NCBI GenBank assembly: GCA_002402325.1
Contig: DHFQ01000027.1
Coordinates: 1-9,536, forward strand
DNA from: Candidatus Aminicenantes bacterium UBA4820
GTDB lineage: Bacteria; Acidobacteriota; UBA4820
Length of the DNA stretch: 9,536 nt
Reading direction: 5' to 3'
Part shown: positions 6,552 to 9,536 of the stretch, piece after piece
Layout: every line of letters begins with the position of its first letter
Numbering within the stretch: the first letter of the stretch is position 1
Position numbers and translations under genes: made by a program
The notes under the pieces: generated by a model
Database searches by the model: none
Seen by the model: only the letters and a program-made list of their open reading frames with translations
Told to the model about the DNA's origin: nothing

Positions 6552-8312
6552 ATGGCTGATAATACGATTAAAATAAAGATAAACGGATTTGAGGTTGAAG
6601 CGTTTGACAGACAGCCTCTCATTGAAGTTGCTGAAAAAATTGGTGTAAAAATTCCAACTTTATGCCATAACCCGATAATTGAACCTTATGGTGTTTGCAG
6701 AATTTGCACAGTTGAAGTAAGGCATAGAAATAGAGTAAGGATGGTTACAGCGTGTAACTATCCTGTTACAAATGGGATTGAGGTTTTCACCGATTCTGAA
6801 AGAGTGATTAGAAACAGGAAATTGATCATAGAATGGCTGCTCGGAAGATGTGGAAATGTCAAAGTTCTAAATGACCTTGCAGAGCAGTATGGCATCACTG
6901 AACCAAGATTTGGAAGGGGAACTGACGATTGTATCCTTTGTGGATTATGCGTGAGAATGTGCCAGGATGTAGTAAAGGCGAATGTTCTGGGATTTTTTGA
7001 AAGAGGGCCAAAAAGGTATGTTTCAACATCTTTTGACCAGACTTCAGATTTATGTATAACCTGTGGAGCGTGTGCTTCCGTGTGTCCAACAGGTTGCATA
7101 AAGATTGACAAACTTGAAGAAGGTACTTACAAAGAGATGCCAATGGGTCCTGTAACACCTATACACATTGATTTTATGCAGGCGGTTCCAAAGAAGGCTG
7201 TGATTGATAAAGAGTCGTGCATAAACTTTAAAACCGGTGGATGCAAGGTGTGCGTTGATGTCTGCGAGGCTGAAGCAATTGATCATTCAATGGAAGCAAA
7301 AGAGAAAGAGGTTGATGTAGGAACAATTATTCTTTCAACGGGATTTAAACTTCAAAACGGTGAAGAGTTGAAAGAATATGGCTACGGTAAATATCCAAAC
7401 ATTTTATCTTCGCTTGATTTTGAGGTTTTAAACAACGCAAATGGTCCAACCGGAGGAAAGATTTTTACGCAGGATGGAAGAGTTCCAAAGTCAATAGGCA
7501 TAGTTCACTGCGTAGGCTCAAGAGATAAGAAATACCACGAGTATTGTTCAAGGGTTTGCTGTATGTACGCCTTGAAATTTGCTCACCTTATAAAAGAGAA
7601 AATCCACGACTGTGAAGTCTATAATTTTTACATTGATATGAGATGCTTTGGAAAGGGTTATGAGGAGTTTTACAACAGACTACTAAAGGAAGGAGTCAAC
7701 TTTGTAAGAGGCAAAGTGGCAGAAATCACCGATGCAGCACTTGATAAATCAGAACAGGGGAAATTAATCTTGAGGGCAGAGGATACTTTAATTGGAACTG
7801 TAAGAAGAATTCCTGTTGATATGGTCGTTTTGTGCCTTGCAATAGAGGCTCAGGAAGATGCAAAGGAGGTTTCACACTTCTTCAGTTGTTCAGTTGGAAG
7901 GGATGGTTTCTTCATTGAAAAGCATCCAAAACTTGCCCCTGTATCAACGGCTGCCGATGGGATTTTTATAGCGGGAGTTGCTCAAGGTCCCAAAGACATC
8001 CCTGACACCGTCGCACAGGCTGGGGCAGCGGCATCTGCCGTTCTTTCTTTAATTCAACAGAAAGAGGTTGAGGCTGAAGTCGTTACAGCGTCAATTGACG
8101 AGGAAATTTGTTCGGGTTGTCAAATATGTGTCGGACTTTGTCCCTATACCGCTATAACTTACAACAAGGACAAAAATATTTCAGAACTTAATGAGGCTTT
8201 GTGTAAAGGTTGCGGAACCTGCGTTGCAGCGTGCCCGTCAGGTGCGGCGCAGCAGAAGAATTTTAGAGACAATCAAATTTTTGCGGAAATAAAAGGTATT
8301 CTGGCGGTTTAG
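6552..8312 (+). CDS. Fusion protein: HoxU/NuoG-type ferredoxin module joined to the C-terminal half of HdrA
   Basis: The 586-residue chimera has two parts. Residues 1-190 are a HoxU/HndD/NuoG N-terminal module: plant-type [2Fe-2S] ligands Cys38-x10-Cys49-x2-Cys52-x15-Cys68, a degenerate region where the His-Cys cluster would sit, and two [4Fe-4S] motifs (Cys127/130/133/137 and Cys168/171/174/178). From about 203 the sequence becomes HdrA: FMQAVPKKAVIDKESC with Cys223/231/234/238, DVGTIILSTGFK, KEYGYGKYPN, then HCVGSRD and YCSRVCCMYA (Cys320/332/336/337, whose spacing fits the unusual HdrA cluster). After these come FGKGYEEFYNR, the FAD-closing segment GIFIAGVAQGPKDIPDTVAQ (470-489), and a C-terminal ferredoxin (Cys520-530, Cys551-561). 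The N-terminal half with the GxGxxG site is the separate gene at 2981-3859. In HndD-type enzymes an H-cluster domain would follow the HoxU module; here HdrA-C takes its place. ATG 6552 has GGGAGG at 6541-6546. Confidence 0.93.
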   Translation: MADNTIKIKINGFEVEAFDRQPLIEVAEKIGVKIPTLCHNPIIEPYGVCRICTVEVRHRNRVRMVTACNYPVTNGIEVFTDSERVIRNRKLIIEWLLGRCGNVKVLNDLAEQYGITEPRFGRGTDDCILCGLCVRMCQDVVKANVLGFFERGPKRYVSTSFDQTSDLCITCGACASVCPTGCIKIDKLEEGTYKEMPMGPVTPIHIDFMQAVPKKAVIDKESCINFKTGGCKVCVDVCEAEAIDHSMEAKEKEVDVGTIILSTGFKLQNGEELKEYGYGKYPNILSSLDFEVLNNANGPTGGKIFTQDGRVPKSIGIVHCVGSRDKKYHEYCSRVCCMYALKFAHLIKEKIHDCEVYNFYIDMRCFGKGYEEFYNRLLKEGVNFVRGKVAEITDAALDKSEQGKLILRAEDTLIGTVRRIPVDMVVLCLAIEAQEDAKEVSHFFSCSVGRDGFFIEKHPKLAPVSTAADGIFIAGVAQGPKDIPDTVAQAGAAASAVLSLIQQKEVEAEVVTASIDEEICSGCQICVGLCPYTAITYNKDKNISELNEALCKGCGTCVAACPSGAAQQKNFRDNQIFAEIKGILAV

Positions 8313-8321
8313 GAGGTTTAG

Positions 8322-8759
8322 ATGAGTTCGGAAAATGGATTTGAGCCAAGAATAGTTGCATTCCTTTGCAACTGGTGTTCTTACACAGGGGCTGACCTTG
8401 CTGGAACTGCAAGGATGAAATATCCTGCAAATGTTAGAACAATAAGAGTGATGTGCTCGGGGAGAGTAGATGCCCAATTTGTTATGAAGGCTTTTGCAGA
8501 GGGTGCGGATGCGGTTCTAATATCGGGGTGTCACACACCTTCAGACTGTCATTATCAGGAGGGGAACTTTAAGGCATTAAGAAGATACTACCTTTTGAAA
8601 AAAATGCTCCCTCAGTTTGGAATAGAGCCGGAGAGGTTGAGACTTGAATGGATTTCTGCGGCAGAAGGGGATAAATTTCAGGAGGTTTGCACAGAATTTA
8701 CTGAAGCAATTAGAAAACTTGGCCCCTCTCCCGTTAAAAAAGGAGTGAAAAATGGCTAA
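8322..8759 (+). CDS. mvhD: MvhD-type [2Fe-2S] electron-transfer subunit linking hydrogenase to HdrA
   Basis: The 145-residue protein has the MvhD/FlpD family layout: FLCNWCSYTGADLAG (Cys16/Cys19), RVMCSGRVD (Cys45) and GCHTPSDCHY (Cys70/Cys76), then a helical tail with YYLLKKMLPQFGIEPERLRLEWISAAEG. In methanogens MvhD carries one [2Fe-2S] cluster and passes electrons from the MvhAG hydrogenase (or from formate dehydrogenase) to HdrA. Its position directly after the HdrA C-terminal half and before the hydrogenase small subunit fits that bridge role. The start has AGGAGG at 8311-8316, 9 bases after the fusion gene's stop. The stop overlaps mvhG by 8 bases. No extra domain or selenocysteine codon is seen. 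Confidence 0.95.
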   Translation: MSSENGFEPRIVAFLCNWCSYTGADLAGTARMKYPANVRTIRVMCSGRVDAQFVMKAFAEGADAVLISGCHTPSDCHYQEGNFKALRRYYLLKKMLPQFGIEPERLRLEWISAAEGDKFQEVCTEFTEAIRKLGPSPVKKGVKNG

Positions 8760-9536
8760 ACCTAAAATTACCTTTTATTGGTGTGCATCTTGCGGAGGAT
8801 GTGAAGAGGCTATTGTTGACCTTGCTGAAGATATACTGAAAGTAGTTGAAGCGGTTGATATAGTTTTCTGGCCCTGCGCTATGGATTTTAAAAAGTCTGA
8901 TGTTGAAGCGATGGAAGATGGGTCAATAACAGTTTCTTTCATAAACGGTGCAATAAATTCAGATGAGCAGGAAGAGATGGTCAAGGTTTTAAGAAAAAAA
9001 TCTAAGGTTATAATTGCCTTCGGGGCTTGCTCCCATTTAGGTGGAATTCCGAGCCTTGCAAACCTCACCACAAAAAAGGAGATTCTTGAAGCCTCTTATT
9101 TAAAGGGACCGACAAATGTTAACAATGAGAAAACTCTTCCAATGGCGAAAGTTCCTGCAAAAGAAGGGGAACTTCACCTTCCAGAATTGCAGGACATTGC
9201 AAGAGCACTTGATCAGGTGATTGATGTTGATTACTACATCCCCGGTTGTAGTGTTCCTAAGCAGCTGATTCTTGACGCTGTTACTGCTTTACTTTCTGGT
9301 AATCTTCCGCCGAAGGGAAGTGTCCTTGCTCCTAAAAAGACAAACTGCGACACCTGCGATAGAAACAAGACGAAGCCTGAAAAACTTGAAATTGATAGAT
9401 TCTACAGGCCTTACGAAATAGAACTTGATGAGGAAAAATGCTTCCTTGCCCAAGGAGTAATCTGTATGGGACCCGTCACAAGAGGCGGATGTGATGAGAG
9501 ATGTATAAAAGGAAATATGCCCTGCAGAGGATGTTT
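8752..9536 (+). CDS. mvhG: [NiFe]-hydrogenase small subunit, MvhG type (partial, runs off right edge)
   Basis: The frame is open from ATG 8752 to the edge (261 codons). AGGAG at 8741-8745 precedes the start by 6 bases. Cluster ligands of a group 3 hydrogenase small subunit are visible: the N-terminal CASCGGCE (Cys14 and Cys17 as the proximal pair), GACSHLGG (Cys93) and IPGCSVP (Cys166) complete the proximal [4Fe-4S] set. Further cysteines at NCDTCD (199/202), KCFLAQGVICMGPVTRGGC (230/238/247), ERC (251) and PCRGC (258/261) fit the medial and distal clusters. There is no Tat signal, so the enzyme is cytoplasmic, as in Mvh. It transfers electrons from the NiFe site on the large subunit to MvhD. 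The large subunit, MvhA, is expected just beyond the window. Membrane-bound group 1 small subunits differ by having a Tat leader, so the 3c assignment is favoured by MvhD and HdrA next door. Confidence 0.94.
   Translation, partial: MAKPKITFYWCASCGGCEEAIVDLAEDILKVVEAVDIVFWPCAMDFKKSDVEAMEDGSITVSFINGAINSDEQEEMVKVLRKKSKVIIAFGACSHLGGIPSLANLTTKKEILEASYLKGPTNVNNEKTLPMAKVPAKEGELHLPELQDIARALDQVIDVDYYIPGCSVPKQLILDAVTALLSGNLPPKGSVLAPKKTNCDTCDRNKTKPEKLEIDRFYRPYEIELDEEKCFLAQGVICMGPVTRGGCDERCIKGNMPCRGC

Noticed and set aside
6758..7111. A 117-codon minus-strand frame inside the HoxU-HdrA gene
   Set aside because: The plus-strand frame here has clear cluster motifs throughout. The reverse frame is an artefact of the cysteine- and glycine-rich coding pattern.
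8775..9071. A 98-codon minus-strand frame opposite mvhG
   Set aside because: The plus strand encodes a recognisable hydrogenase small subunit across the same bases.
1501..9536. CRISPR arrays, tRNA or rRNA genes, insertion sequences
   Set aside because: The stretch is continuous coding sequence with gaps of 12 bases or less. No repeat-spacer pattern, transposase or RNA-gene structure was seen.

Overview
The window looks bacterial. It is AT-rich, with clear Shine-Dalgarno sites, sigma70-like promoters and a Sec signal peptide, and it encodes the redox machinery of a strict anaerobe. The species cannot be named from the sequence. An uncultivated or thermophilic anaerobic lineage is plausible, but that is a guess.

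Layout: positions 1-1265 (minus strand) hold most of a secreted Kelch-repeat protein that runs off the left edge. Positions 1266-1500 are a divergent, very AT-rich intergenic region with one good promoter facing each way, an A6T6 palindrome and a 7-bp dyad. From 1501 to the right edge there is one tightly packed plus-strand operon of nine genes. Gaps are 12 bp or less, or the genes overlap, and no internal promoter or terminator is visible.

The operon order is hdrC, hdrB, hdrA N-terminal half, nuoE (hndA), hndB, nuoF (hndC), a fusion of a HoxU/NuoG-type ferredoxin module to the C-terminal half of HdrA, mvhD, and mvhG (running off the right edge). If genes four to six and the front of gene seven are removed, a normal hdrCBA-mvhDG order remains. 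An hndABC plus HoxU cassette therefore appears to sit inside hdrA. The cut falls in HdrA's inserted ferredoxin domain, and the right-hand end is fused in frame to the rest of HdrA.

Predicted function: a cytoplasmic flavin-based electron-bifurcating or confurcating complex. It would join a group 3c-type [NiFe]-hydrogenase (MvhG, MvhD and presumably MvhA beyond the window), an NAD(P)H-oxidising/reducing NuoEF module, a bifurcating HdrA flavin assembled from two polypeptides, and an HdrBC disulfide-reductase arm. H2, NAD(H), ferredoxin and a disulfide-type acceptor could all be partners. The families are clear from sequence. The combined complex, its stoichiometry and its direction are inference.
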